From positions 1 to 42,937 of the forward strand of contig JAIETF010000024.1 in the NCBI GenBank assembly GCA_019745415.1: DNA of 42,937 nt. The letters run 5' to 3'. The DNA is from Candidatus Obscuribacterales bacterium. GTDB taxonomy: Bacteria; Cyanobacteriota; Vampirovibrionia; Obscuribacterales; Obscuribacteraceae. Position 1 is the stretch's first letter; every line of letters starts with the position of its first letter. This document shows positions 31,648 to 40,501 of the stretch, in pieces. The position numbers and the translations under genes were made by a program. A model generated the notes under the pieces. That model was not told where the DNA came from. It saw only the letters and a list, made by a program, of their open reading frames with translations, and searched no databases.

Positions 31648-32394
31648 CTATTTACTTACTCCTGTTGCCTGTTGTGCTGTGCCGATGAGAGTACCAATTT
31701 TTTCGCCCATAACTATCTTTTCGATAGAGCCGGAACGAGCAAAATCGAACACGACTAAGGGGATGGAATTTTGCTGGCAGATGGAAACCGCAGCTGGGTC
31801 CATAACCTTGAGTTGCCTAGAGAGCATTTCTTCGAAGGTGATGCTGTCGATATGCTTGGCATTCGGGTTTTTCTTCGGATCCTCTTCGTAGACGCCGTCC
31901 ACGTGGTTCTTAGCCATTAGGATGGCATCGGCCTTCATTTCGGCGGCTCGCAGGGCTGCGGCGGTGTCGGTTGTGACGTGCGGATTGCCGGTGCCGCCTC
32001 CGAAGATTACTACTCGCCCTTTCTCTAGATGGCGTATGGCGCGCAATCTAATAAAGGGTTCGGCCACCGCCGGCATGGCAATAGCTGTTTGCACCCTAGT
32101 GGGTACGCCCTTGCGGGTTAGGACTTCTTGCAGAATCAAGCAGTTCATGATTGTCGCCAGCATACCTACATAGTCTGCTGCTGCCTTATCCATTCCCCAG
32201 GAAGACCCTTGCACGCCTCTGAAAATGTTTCCGCCGCCCACCACAATGGCTATTTGTATACCTAGTGAATAGGCATTGGATATCTCGTCGGCGATGCCGC
32301 TGATTATCTCTGGATCGATACCGAAGCCCTGAACTCCAGTCAGGGCTTCGCCGCTGAGCTTCAGTAAGATCCGTTTGTAGCGCACTTCCGACAT
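31648..32394 (-). CDS. pyrH: UMP kinase (uridylate kinase)
   Basis: Phosphorylates UMP to UDP, the entry to UTP and CTP, as a hexameric cytoplasmic enzyme. Motifs of the bacterial amino-acid-kinase fold: [12 protein letters not shown] at the start, [48 protein letters not shown] for the nucleotide site, and [18 protein letters not shown]. 248 residues, normal. CGGAG before ATG 32394 is the ribosome binding site. It lies between tsf and frr, the order kept in most bacteria. Confidence 0.97.
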   Translation of the reverse strand: MSEVRYKRILLKLSGEALTGVQGFGIDPEIISGIADEISNAYSLGIQIAIVVGGGNIFRGVQGSSWGMDKAAADYVGMLATIMNCLILQEVLTRKGVPTRVQTAIAMPAVAEPFIRLRAIRHLEKGRVVIFGGGTGNPHVTTDTAAALRAAEMKADAILMAKNHVDGVYEEDPKKNPNAKHIDSITFEEMLSRQLKVMDPAAVSICQQNSIPLVVFDFARSGSIEKIVMGEKIGTLIGTAQQATGVSK

Positions 32395-32438
32395 TATTAA
32401 CTCCGAGTTTCCGTATTGAGAGGGGCATTCTGTGCGAA

Positions 32439-32468
32439 AGCCGGGTAGATCATAACTCTTACCCGGCT
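32439..32468 (-). other. Stem-loop in the tsf-pyrH gap
   Basis: AGCCGGGTA (32439-32447) pairs perfectly with TACCCGGCT (32460-32468) around a 12-base loop. On the minus strand it follows the tsf stop by 31 bases and is followed by TTTCGC. Probably a partial terminator or processing site that lowers pyrH expression relative to tsf. Confidence 0.55.
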
Positions 32469-32499
32469 CTCAGTTCTATAGTGCTGCTTCTAAGGTGAA

Positions 32500-33411
32500 T
32501 TAGGCTTCAGCCTGTTGCGGTGCATCGCCTTCTCCCAGAATGAAGAGAGCGAAGCGCACTGGCTTGATGGTGATGCCCAATTCTTTGCCTTTGGCGGCCA
32601 GGTACTTGCCTACCGAAGTAGATTGTTCTTTGACAAAGGGTTGCTCGGTCAAGCAGCGCTCAGCCAAGATCTTATCTACGCGTCCAGCTACGATTTTGTC
32701 GCGCATTTCGGGCTTCTTGTCAGCCAGGTCGGCTTTGCCTGATTCAATGCGGCGCTCATTTTCGATCATTTCGGCAGGAACTGCTTCACGATCTAGATAA
32801 GTTGGCTTGGCTGAAACTACATGCATGGCTACTTCTCTAGCCAAGGCTTTGGTGTCGGCACAGCCGTTTACGCATTTATCGGTGGAAAGTTCGACGATGG
32901 CGCCCATCTTGCCGCCGAGGGTGTGGATGTAAAGACCGGTCGAACCAGTGCCATCTTTCAAATCGAATACTTCCAGGCGCTTGACTTGGATGTTTTCTCC
33001 AGTTTTAGCGATGGCTTCGGTGATTAGCTCTTTAACAGTACCTTTGCTGGAGGGTTTCTCAAGCAGAGCTTCTACTGTTGCCGGCTTCTCTTTCAAGGCG
33101 ATAGCGGCGAGTTCTTTACCCAAGGCTTGGAACTCTTCGTTGCGGGCAACAAAGTCTGTTTCGCAATTGACTTCGACCAAGGCGCAGGCTTTGCCGCACT
33201 CTGATACTTGTCCGACTACGAGACCTTCCGATGTGATGCGGGAGGCTTTCTTGCCGGCCGCAGCAGCACCTTTTTGTCTCAAGATTTCGAAGGCTTTTTC
33301 AAAATCGCCGCCGGCTTCCACCAGGGCTTTTTTGCAGTCCATCATGGCTGCGCCAGATTTTTCGCGCAGATCTTTGACCATGGATGCTGATATCTCAACC
33401 ACTGTACTCAT
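32500..33411 (-). CDS. tsf: Translation elongation factor Ts
   Basis: EF-Ts exchanges GDP for GTP on EF-Tu. The start is ATG 33411: it gives MSTVVEISASMVKDLREKSGAAMMDCKKAL, the normal N-terminal UBA-like domain, and AAGGAAGGAG lies directly upstream. Longer in-frame readings to 33507 are not credible. The core contains VNCETDFVARNEEFQ, the hallmark EF-Tu contact, and the tail repeats the EF-Ts fold (TYLDREAVPAEMIENERRI, LAERCLTEQPFVKEQSTSVG). 303 residues, a usual length. Second gene of the rpsB operon, 43 bases downstream of rpsB. Confidence 0.97.
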   Translation of the reverse strand: MSTVVEISASMVKDLREKSGAAMMDCKKALVEAGGDFEKAFEILRQKGAAAAGKKASRITSEGLVVGQVSECGKACALVEVNCETDFVARNEEFQALGKELAAIALKEKPATVEALLEKPSSKGTVKELITEAIAKTGENIQVKRLEVFDLKDGTGSTGLYIHTLGGKMGAIVELSTDKCVNGCADTKALAREVAMHVVSAKPTYLDREAVPAEMIENERRIESGKADLADKKPEMRDKIVAGRVDKILAERCLTEQPFVKEQSTSVGKYLAAKGKELGITIKPVRFALFILGEGDAPQQAEA

Positions 33412-33454
33412 CTCCTTCCTTTGACCTCGTTTGTTCTGGAGTGATATTGAAAAA

Positions 33455-34267
33455 TTAGGCTTTTGCTTCGTCGTCGCCGAAAGCGTCCGGAGCATCAGCA
33501 TGTTCACCGGCGGCGGCGCCTACCGAAGCCATCTGAGGCTCGGGCTCTTTCCAGGCTTTCTCTTCAGCCGGCGAGCTATAGGCTTGACCTTGCTTACCTT
33601 CCAGAATGGAATCGGCGATCTTGCTCGTGATTAGTTTGATTGAGCGGATAGAGTCGTCGTTGCCAGGGATGACATAGTCGATGCCGTCGGGATCGCAGTT
33701 AGTGTCGATGATACCGACTGTGGCGATGCCGATTTTCTTGGCTTCCGAAACGGCTATTAGTTCGCGTTTCTGGTCGATGATGAAGAGTACGTCGGGCTTA
33801 CCGCGCATTGTTTTGATTCCGCCCAAGGATTTCTCCAGCTTGGTCAGTTCGCGGTTGAGCATTGACTGCTCTTTCTTGCCGCGGCGATAGAAATCACCTG
33901 TATCTCTCATTTCTTCGAGTTCTTTGAGGCGATTGATGCGCAGTCTGATTGTTTCGAAGTTGGTGAGCATACCGCCCAACCAGCGACGATTGACAAAGTG
34001 GGCACCGCAGCGCTTCGCTTCTTCTTCGACGATTTCGGCTGCTTGTTTCTTAGTGCCGACAAAAATAATGTTTTTCTTTTCAGAGGCGGCTTTTCTGACG
34101 AATTCACAGGCCCGGTCGAGAGCGCGGGTGGTCTGTTCCAAGTCAATGATATAGATGCCGTTACGCTCCCCATAGATGTAAGGTCTCATCTTGGGATTCC
34201 AGCGACGGGTTTGGTGACCGAAGTGCACGCCCGCTTCCAAAAGTTGTCTCATCGATGCTACTGGCAA
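33455..34267 (-). CDS. rpsB: 30S ribosomal protein S2
   Basis: S2 is a late-assembling protein of the small subunit, needed to recruit S1. Recognised by [22 protein letters not shown] near the start, [34 protein letters not shown] and [27 protein letters not shown]. The start is TTG 34267 with AAAGGAG about 8 bases upstream, giving [10 protein letters not shown], close to the usual beginning. 270 residues: the last 40 are an acidic, Ala/Pro/Glu-rich extension absent from short S2 proteins. First gene of the block rpsB-tsf-pyrH-frr-glmS, so the promoter is in 34268-34679. Confidence 0.97.
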   Translation of the reverse strand: MPVASMRQLLEAGVHFGHQTRRWNPKMRPYIYGERNGIYIIDLEQTTRALDRACEFVRKAASEKKNIIFVGTKKQAAEIVEEEAKRCGAHFVNRRWLGGMLTNFETIRLRINRLKELEEMRDTGDFYRRGKKEQSMLNRELTKLEKSLGGIKTMRGKPDVLFIIDQKRELIAVSEAKKIGIATVGIIDTNCDPDGIDYVIPGNDDSIRSIKLITSKIADSILEGKQGQAYSSPAEEKAWKEPEPQMASVGAAAGEHADAPDAFGDDEAKA

Positions 34268-34679
34268 GGCTTAATACTCCTTTGATAATGATGTGTGAGC
34301 CGGTAGGTATGACGGAAGCCGATACAAAACCAAGACAAAACCAAATCTAGATTTGCTCCTGGGTCTTCCTTGCCCCAGTCGCGCTTGGTAAGTAGACCAA
34401 AGTAGCATTAAAGACTGCTCAAAGGCAATTGCCATCGAGTCTGGATTACGCGCTGCTTAACACTTGTTCCTGCCTTGAAGCGCGGCAGAGCCGAGGCCGC
34501 TCGGTGAATTTCGCTGAGAAGGGCTGCGTTGCCTGCTTTATATGCAGTTGATAGGAAAACTATAACGTTCCTGCCCACCGTTGATATGGAGTCTCAAAAT
34601 CGCCTATTTCTGGACATCTTGACCATTAGTCGTTATAATATTACAACGTAAACTTTTACTAATAAATAAAGGTGGGAAC
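34268..34679. promoter_or_regulatory. Divergent control region between rpsB and the HNH gene
   Basis: 412 bases without a gene. Nearest rpsB are two perfect palindromes: CAAATCTAGATTTG (34342-34355) and GGCAATTGCC (34424-34433). Between them TTGGT (34385-34389) pairs with ACCAA (34396-34400). These may form the 5' leader RNA of rpsB, whose mRNA is autoregulated by S2 in other bacteria. A possible minus-strand -10 (TATAAA, 34542-34537) would give a leader of about 260 bases. Plus-strand signals are listed separately. Confidence 0.5.
34611..34639 (+). promoter_or_regulatory. Sigma70-type promoter for the HNH-priA unit
   Basis: TGGACA (34611-34616), a 17-base spacer, and a perfect TATAAT (34634-34639). 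Transcription would start near 34646, about 34 bases before the GTG start at 34680, with the ribosome binding site AGGTGGG between. The -10 lies in a near-palindrome CGTTATAATATTACAACG (34631-34648), a possible operator. Confidence 0.6.
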
Positions 34680-35180
34680 GTGTCTAAGGTACTGGTACTG
34701 AACGCATCATACGAGCCTCTCAATATCTGTACCTGGCGTCGTGCCGTGGTTCTGCTCATGAAGGGCAAGGCTGAACCGATTGAAGACAATGGCAACTTCA
34801 TCTATACCGACACGCCCCTGCCCACTGTGATCAGGCTGCGTTCCTACGTCAAAATTCCCTACAAAGAAATCAGCTTGTCTAGGCGCAATATCTTGCACCG
34901 AGACAATTACACCTGCCAGTATTGTGGTGATAAACGGCACGATCTGACCATCGACCATATTATTCCGCGCTCTCGCGGCGGTCTTGATGCCTGGGATAAC
35001 GTCGTGGCGGCTTGTTTGCGGTGCAATGTCAAGAAAGGTGATCGCACCCCCAAGGAAGCTTCCATGCCTTTGATGTCCACCCCGAGGCGACCTGTTTCGC
35101 ATGTCTTATTCGAAATTTCGAAGCACACTCATCCAAATGTTTCTGGCTATAACTGGAAGAAATATGTGATCGGTGCCTGA
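34680..35180 (+). CDS. HNH endonuclease, 166 aa
   Basis: Small HNH nuclease of the type found as a conserved single gene in cyanobacteria and relatives. N-terminal part VLVLNASYEPLNICTWRRAVVLLMKGKAE is the conserved leader region; the nuclease domain at about residues 75-125 has CQYCG, then LTIDHIIPRSRGG with the catalytic DH, DAWDNVVAACLRCN with the second Asn and the zinc cysteines (CxxC twice), and KKGDRTPKEA. It ends with a conserved tail. The role is unknown; repair or restriction is possible. GTG start after AGGTGGG. priA starts 10 bases downstream. Confidence 0.9.
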   Translation: MSKVLVLNASYEPLNICTWRRAVVLLMKGKAEPIEDNGNFIYTDTPLPTVIRLRSYVKIPYKEISLSRRNILHRDNYTCQYCGDKRHDLTIDHIIPRSRGGLDAWDNVVAACLRCNVKKGDRTPKEASMPLMSTPRRPVSHVLFEISKHTHPNVSGYNWKKYVIGA

Positions 35181-35190
35181 TAATTAGGGA

Positions 35191-37935
35191 ATGGTCGAAA
35201 CCGATTTAGGTCTTCAGAGCGTTTGCCCGCAAACGCGTCTTTATTCTCAGATTCTGCTTGATATACAAGTGCAGGATCTGAAAGATCGTTTGTTCACTTA
35301 TCGTGTGCCGGCGTCGCTTCATGACGAAGTTTTTGTCGGTGCTCAGGTCTTGGTTCCCTTCGGTTCACAAATGGTGGCCGGCTATGTCATCAGCCTGGTC
35401 ACCGACTTTGACGAAGAGCGGGAATCGTTCAAAGTAAAAGAAATATTGGAAGTAGTCGATCCTCTTCCTCTGTTTGACGAGAGTTATATCGATTTCCTTG
35501 CTTTTATTGCCGCTAAGTATTGTGCCAGCATGCAGGATGTGGTCAGTGCAGCCGTTCCTAGTTGTCTGGTTAGTAAGGTGAAAAGGCATGTGCGTCTTGT
35601 CGATCGCACGGTTTCAGGCGATGAAATTTTACTTTCACCGGCTGCTTATCTTGTTTTTACCCTTCTTCAGGGCAGTGCTAAAGGCATACTGAGCTTGTCT
35701 GCCTTGCGCAGACGTTTTGAAAGTGAGGGCAAAAGACGCAAACCTAAGTTGACCGTGCAAGACTTTTTGCAGTCGATGAGACATTTGAGTCGGCTTGGCT
35801 ATCTCACTATCGACGAAGTAGAAGAAAGCGGCAGTTCGGTGAAAACTGAGCTTTGGCTTAGGGCTTCCGGGGTTCCACCGCGTACGGCCAAGCAGAAGCT
35901 GGTTATGGAAATATTTGATCAAGCCTCTCAGATAGAAGATTCTAAAGAGATTGATGCTCAAAGCGAAGAAGTTAAACAGGCAAGAGACGGCTTTGAGAAA
36001 AGCCTTGATTTAAACCATAGAGTTTTTAGTCAAGCCGAATTCAGCCTGGCCTCTCTCGTGCAAAAGTCGGCAGTTTCAAGAGCGACAATTGATAAGATGA
36101 TCAAGGAAGGCATGCTCGAGAGTTTTGAGAAAGAAGTGGTGCGAGACGCCCTCGGTCGCTTACCCGGTGCGCTGGTCGATAACTACAGTGCTCTGCCCGA
36201 ACTGACCGCAGAACAGAAAGATGTTTACAGTGTACTTCTGCCGGCGCTGGAAGAATGTTTGTCACTAAAGAATCCTTCTAACATTATCTCTGAAGACAAC
36301 TCTCAGCAGTTTTTTGAACCATGGCTATTGCATGGTGTCACGGGTTCGGGTAAGACTGAGATTTATCTGAGATTGATTGCCCGCTGTCTAGAGTTGGGTC
36401 GCACTGCCCTTTTTCTCGTACCGGAAATAGCCCTTACACCGCAATTGTCCGGGCGTCTGAAGGCACGTTTCGGAGCCCTAGTGGCAGTTTGGCATAGTGG
36501 TATCAGTGCCGGTGAACGCTATGATGCCTGGCGGCGATTGCGCTCAGGCGAGGTGCGAGTCTTGCTCGGTGCGAGATCAGCTATTCTAGCCAACATACCC
36601 GATCTGGGTTTGATTGTTCTTGATGAAGAACATGATGGCAGCTATAAGCAGTCCACCCCTGCTCCCCGCTATAACGCTCGTGATCTAGCAGTCGAGAAAG
36701 CCAAGCGCTGCGGTTCTCTTGTTTTGTTTGGCTCTGCTACACCCGATCTTGCCAGCTTTGAAAGAGCCAGACAGAACGGCCGCATTCTTACTATGAAAAA
36801 TCGAGTGCATCAGCCCGTCATGCCTCGCGTCGAAATAGTGGATATGCGGCAGGGCAGGGGGGCCATGCTTGCAGGTAGTGAAATCTTTTCAAGAAGGCTC
36901 GCTGATGCTCTCAAAGATCGCTTAGAGAAAGGGGAGCAATCGGTTCTTTTGATCAACAGACGCGGTTATGCCAGCCATATTTTTTGCCAGGCTTGCGGTA
37001 CACCGCAAACTTGCAGAAACTGCAGCGTCTCTCTGGTTTTGCATTCAAACCTTAGGCACAAAGTCAATCTTGAAGAGACCGCCGACCAATCTTTGTTTTC
37101 CGCCGGTGGTTACTTGGCTTGCCATCATTGCGGATTCCGGCAGCCTCTCAAGGAAGAATGCAGTAGTTGCCAGGGACCTTTTCTGAAGATTGCCGGTGTT
37201 GGTACTCAGAAAGTAGAGAAAGAGGTAAGCAAGTTCTTGCCTAACGCCCGCATCGTGCGCCTTGATTCCGATGTTGTGCGCAGAAAAGGTGCCTTTGAAG
37301 AAGTTTTGGCCAAGTTTACCGAAGGTGAAGCGGATATACTGATCGGCACGCAGATGGTGGCTAAAGGTCTCGATATAGCAAAAGTAACCCTGGTTGGTGT
37401 TTTGCTAGCCGACTCGGCTTTCAATTTGCCTGATTACCGATCTTCCGAGCGGGGTTTCCAACTGCTCACCCAGGTGGCGGGGCGCGCTGGACGTGGTGAA
37501 ACCCCCGGCTCGGTTATTTTGCAGACTTATACTCCTGAGCTGCCTGTGCTCAATTTAGCCAGCCGGCACGATTACGCCGGCTTTTTCGCCCCCGAAATTG
37601 AAAGTCGACGTTATTTAGACTATCCCCCTTTTGCACGCTTAACCAGAGTTTTGCTCTCGGGCGAAGACGAAATGCTGGTGCAGTCTGTATCTGAGATTGT
37701 CGCTGAAGAAATAAGTTATTTGATGGAAGATGAAGCTGCCGAAGACGAGCTCAAGATACTGGGACCGGCGCCCTGTCTTATTGAGAGAATTAAGGGACGC
37801 TACCGCTATCACTTAATTATCAAAAATAAAGGCGGCGAGAGACTGCAGCGAATATTGGTCGATTATCTCAAGGGACGGCGTTTTGGTCCTGCTGTCAGCA
37901 TGGCAGTCGATGTGGATGCTATCGACCTTATATAG
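35191..37935 (+). CDS. priA: Primosomal replication protein N' (PriA helicase), 914 aa
   Basis: PriA reloads the replisome at stalled forks. Order: N-terminal 3'-DNA-end-binding and winged-helix region (about 1-330), helicase lobe 1 with Walker A GVTGSGKTEIYLRL near residue 385 and DEEH box LIVLDEEHDGSYKQ near 478, RYNARDLAVEKAK and GSATPDLASFE, then the zinc region CQACGTPQTCRNCS ... CHHCGF ... CSSCQGPF with the eight cysteines, and lobe 2 with GVGTQKVEKEV, GTQMVAKGLDI, VAGRAGRGETPGSVILQTY. It is long (E. coli 732) because of extra sequence in the N-terminal half and an insertion in the zinc region. ATG with AGGGA directly before. Same unit as the HNH gene. Confidence 0.96.
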   Translation: MVETDLGLQSVCPQTRLYSQILLDIQVQDLKDRLFTYRVPASLHDEVFVGAQVLVPFGSQMVAGYVISLVTDFDEERESFKVKEILEVVDPLPLFDESYIDFLAFIAAKYCASMQDVVSAAVPSCLVSKVKRHVRLVDRTVSGDEILLSPAAYLVFTLLQGSAKGILSLSALRRRFESEGKRRKPKLTVQDFLQSMRHLSRLGYLTIDEVEESGSSVKTELWLRASGVPPRTAKQKLVMEIFDQASQIEDSKEIDAQSEEVKQARDGFEKSLDLNHRVFSQAEFSLASLVQKSAVSRATIDKMIKEGMLESFEKEVVRDALGRLPGALVDNYSALPELTAEQKDVYSVLLPALEECLSLKNPSNIISEDNSQQFFEPWLLHGVTGSGKTEIYLRLIARCLELGRTALFLVPEIALTPQLSGRLKARFGALVAVWHSGISAGERYDAWRRLRSGEVRVLLGARSAILANIPDLGLIVLDEEHDGSYKQSTPAPRYNARDLAVEKAKRCGSLVLFGSATPDLASFERARQNGRILTMKNRVHQPVMPRVEIVDMRQGRGAMLAGSEIFSRRLADALKDRLEKGEQSVLLINRRGYASHIFCQACGTPQTCRNCSVSLVLHSNLRHKVNLEETADQSLFSAGGYLACHHCGFRQPLKEECSSCQGPFLKIAGVGTQKVEKEVSKFLPNARIVRLDSDVVRRKGAFEEVLAKFTEGEADILIGTQMVAKGLDIAKVTLVGVLLADSAFNLPDYRSSERGFQLLTQVAGRAGRGETPGSVILQTYTPELPVLNLASRHDYAGFFAPEIESRRYLDYPPFARLTRVLLSGEDEMLVQSVSEIVAEEISYLMEDEAAEDELKILGPAPCLIERIKGRYRYHLIIKNKGGERLQRILVDYLKGRRFGPAVSMAVDVDAIDLI

Positions 37936-37993
37936 ATAGGCGAATGTAGTAAGATCTGGTTCTAAATACAAAATAGCAAACCGAGTATTTTCC

Positions 37994-39421
37994 ATGGTAA
38001 ACGCTAGTACATTGCGCCGAATCAATAAAAAGGCCGATCCGCTTTTCGGATTTACCATTCACGGTTACTATTTTTTCTTTGCCCTGCTTCTCATTATTGT
38101 GGCGCCGTTGCTGCTTTTCAAAAAGAAAGCGAGAGCAGGGTTTCGTCAGAAAATGGGCGACGTGCCCGAAGCATTTAAGGATAAGAAAGCGAAACTGTCG
38201 GGTTGTCTTTGGTTTCATGCCGTTTCAGTGGGTGAATTCAATGCCGTCTTGCCTCTTTTGAAAGCTTATCATCGCAAGCATCCAGCTGAACCTCTGGTGG
38301 TATCTACCACAACAGCCACCGGTCAAGCTCTCGCTCAAGAGAAGTGTCAGGGTATGGCCGATGTTTTCTACTTCCCTTATGACTTGCCCTTTGCCACTCG
38401 TCCCTGGCTCGATGCCTTACAGCCTTCTTTGGTGGCTATTGCTGAAACCGAGATTTGGCCAGGCTTTACCTATGAATGTCGTCAGCGCAATATCCCAATA
38501 GTGGTGGTCAACGGTCGAATCTCACCGCGCTCTTTCAAAGGCTATCATCGTTTCAGAGCCTTTTTCGGACCGGTTTTGCGCAGCATGCATACAATAGGTG
38601 TGCAATCTGAAGAGGAAGCTAGACGTTATCGGGCTATTGCCGGTGCAGATCTGAACGTACAGGTGCTCGGCAATCTGAAATTCGACGGCTTGGTGCCGGT
38701 CTCGTCCGAGCGTCGTCGGGAATTGGAGAGATTGGTCAATGCTGGCACTTCTAGTAGTATCACTATCGTGGCTGGCTCCACCCATGAAGGCGAAGAGAGT
38801 GCCATGCTTTCTTTCCTAGATCGAGTTTGGCGGTTAGATGCAAAACTCGCCGAGCGCATAAAACTTATCATCGTGCCCCGTCACCCTGAGCGCTTCGAGC
38901 ATGTGGCTTCTCTGATCAAGTCTCAGGGCTACACTGTGCGCCGTTATTCTCGCTCAGAAGCTTTTTCTGACCCTCAGACTAACTTAGTCAAAGATAGTCT
39001 AGTCAGGGAAGTCTATTTGCTTGATGCTATAGGCAAGCTTTTTGATTTCTACAGTTTATGCGATCTCGCCTTCGTGGGCGGCACCCTGGCGCCAATCGGC
39101 GGTCACAATATTATGGAGCCTTACGCTTATTCGGTGCCAGTGCTGGTAGGTCCTCATATTGAAAAGACTCGCGATACGGCTAGCAGTCTTTTTGAAGTCT
39201 CAGCCCTAACCATGTGCAAAGACGCGTCTGCACTCGGCGATAACCTAATCAATCTGATTAGAGATTTAGAGTTGTCTCGGCAATTGGGAGAGCGAGGGCA
39301 GGCTGTTTTGACTGCCAGCCAGGGGGCTGTTCAACAGGCTGTTACCTTGATCGAGTCGGTCCTTGATACTATGAATGATTCTGTAAGTGATTCTGGGCGT
39401 GATCAAAGTTCAGTTGATTAG
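37994..39421 (+). CDS. waaA: 3-deoxy-D-manno-octulosonic acid (Kdo) transferase
   Basis: Transfers Kdo from CMP-Kdo to lipid IVA in inner-core LPS synthesis. A membrane anchor lies at about residues 25-43 (YYFFFALLLIIVAPLLLFKK), then GFRQKMGDVPEAF and the glycosyltransferase lobe LWFHAVSVGEFNA, STTTATGQALA, FYFPYDLPFATRPWLD, ETEIWPGFTYE, IPIVVVNGRISPRSF, and in lobe 2 VLGNLKFDG, GSTHEGEE, IVPRHPERF, FVGGTLAPIGGHNIMEPYAY. GTL-PIGGHN is the CMP-Kdo site signature. 475 residues, somewhat long, with an insertion of about 25 residues before the lobe 2 motif. No clear ribosome binding site. First gene of an LPS cluster; its stop abuts the lpxK start. Confidence 0.93.
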   Translation: MVNASTLRRINKKADPLFGFTIHGYYFFFALLLIIVAPLLLFKKKARAGFRQKMGDVPEAFKDKKAKLSGCLWFHAVSVGEFNAVLPLLKAYHRKHPAEPLVVSTTTATGQALAQEKCQGMADVFYFPYDLPFATRPWLDALQPSLVAIAETEIWPGFTYECRQRNIPIVVVNGRISPRSFKGYHRFRAFFGPVLRSMHTIGVQSEEEARRYRAIAGADLNVQVLGNLKFDGLVPVSSERRRELERLVNAGTSSSITIVAGSTHEGEESAMLSFLDRVWRLDAKLAERIKLIIVPRHPERFEHVASLIKSQGYTVRRYSRSEAFSDPQTNLVKDSLVREVYLLDAIGKLFDFYSLCDLAFVGGTLAPIGGHNIMEPYAYSVPVLVGPHIEKTRDTASSLFEVSALTMCKDASALGDNLINLIRDLELSRQLGERGQAVLTASQGAVQQAVTLIESVLDTMNDSVSDSGRDQSSVD

Positions 39422-40501
39422 ATGAAGATTACTGATCAAAATTGCCAATTGAATGCTCTTCTAGAGAATCAGATCTTTAGGAACTGTCTTGCTCCCTTCA
39501 ATTGTTTTTATGGTGCCGGAGCCTATCTGCACTTACTCTCTTATCAAAGCGGTCTGAAGAAACGACATAGCAGCCCTGCCTTTGTGGTTAGCGTCGGCAA
39601 TCTCACTGTGGGCGGCACCGGCAAAACGCCTATAGTAATGGAGCTAGGCCGTCGCTATGTTGAGAAGGGGCTGAGGACCGCGGTGCTAAGCCGTGGCTAT
39701 GGACGTCGCAGTAAAGGAAACGTTATCGTCAGCCGAGGACAAGGTCCTCTTGCAACAGTTCAAGATAGCGGTGATGAGCCATTCTTGATTGCTAGCCTGG
39801 TTGATGGCTTGGGTGTCTTAGTTGGCAGCCGACGGGTGGAACTAGCTGAGCTTGCCTGTCGAGAACTGGCTGCACAAGTGCTTATTCTGGATGATGGCTT
39901 TCAGCATCTGCCGCTGCACAGAAATCTCGATATAGTGCTTTGGGATGCGGGTGATGATCCCGAGCGACAAGCGCTTTTGCCCGGCGGTCGCTTGCGTGAG
40001 CCGCTCACCGCTTTGGGGCGGGCCGATCATGTCATTATTACTAAGGTAGACAGTCTTGACCGCTTTGAATATCTCAAGAGCAAGCTTGCTAAATATAGTG
40101 AGAAAGCCAATTTCAGCGCCTGTTATTTTCGTCCCTTCAAGCTGCGCAATGCTCGTGATCAGATTGTTGAACTTGATGTCCCGGTTATTTCTCTTTGCGC
40201 CATCGCTCGTCCAGAGAGTTTTGCCGCATCGCTCAGGTCGCTCAATCTTGATCTCATAAAGAGTTATGCCTTCCCAGATCATCACTGGTTTAGCGAGCAG
40301 GAACTGGAGCAGATTTTTGCATTTGCCGAAGAGACTGGGACTTATGTTGTGACAACCGCCAAAGATATGGTGCGCATCAAAGAGTACGAGAACTCTACCA
40401 GGCTATCTTCATTTTTTGCTGCCGGGAGAGTTCTCTATCTGGCTCAGGCTGTGGAATGGCTGACAGACTTGCCGAGTTTCTTATCAAAAGAGGATTCTTG
40501 A
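39422..40501 (+). CDS. lpxK: Tetraacyldisaccharide 4'-kinase
   Basis: LpxK phosphorylates the disaccharide of lipid A at the 4' position, at the inner face of the cytoplasmic membrane. The Walker A motif VGNLTVGGTGKTP is at about residues 58-70; AVLSRGYGR, SGDEPFLIA, and the second P-loop-like ILDDGFQHLPLHRNLDIVLWD with the conserved Asp-Asp-Gly-Phe-Gln-His follow, then PGGRLREPLTALGRADHVIITK and FPDHHWFSEQEL. 359 residues, typical. It starts the base after the waaA stop and its stop overlaps the next start (TGATG), so translation is coupled. With waaA this shows that the organism makes lipid A. Confidence 0.95.
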   Translation: MKITDQNCQLNALLENQIFRNCLAPFNCFYGAGAYLHLLSYQSGLKKRHSSPAFVVSVGNLTVGGTGKTPIVMELGRRYVEKGLRTAVLSRGYGRRSKGNVIVSRGQGPLATVQDSGDEPFLIASLVDGLGVLVGSRRVELAELACRELAAQVLILDDGFQHLPLHRNLDIVLWDAGDDPERQALLPGGRLREPLTALGRADHVIITKVDSLDRFEYLKSKLAKYSEKANFSACYFRPFKLRNARDQIVELDVPVISLCAIARPESFAASLRSLNLDLIKSYAFPDHHWFSEQELEQIFAFAEETGTYVVTTAKDMVRIKEYENSTRLSSFFAAGRVLYLAQAVEWLTDLPSFLSKEDS

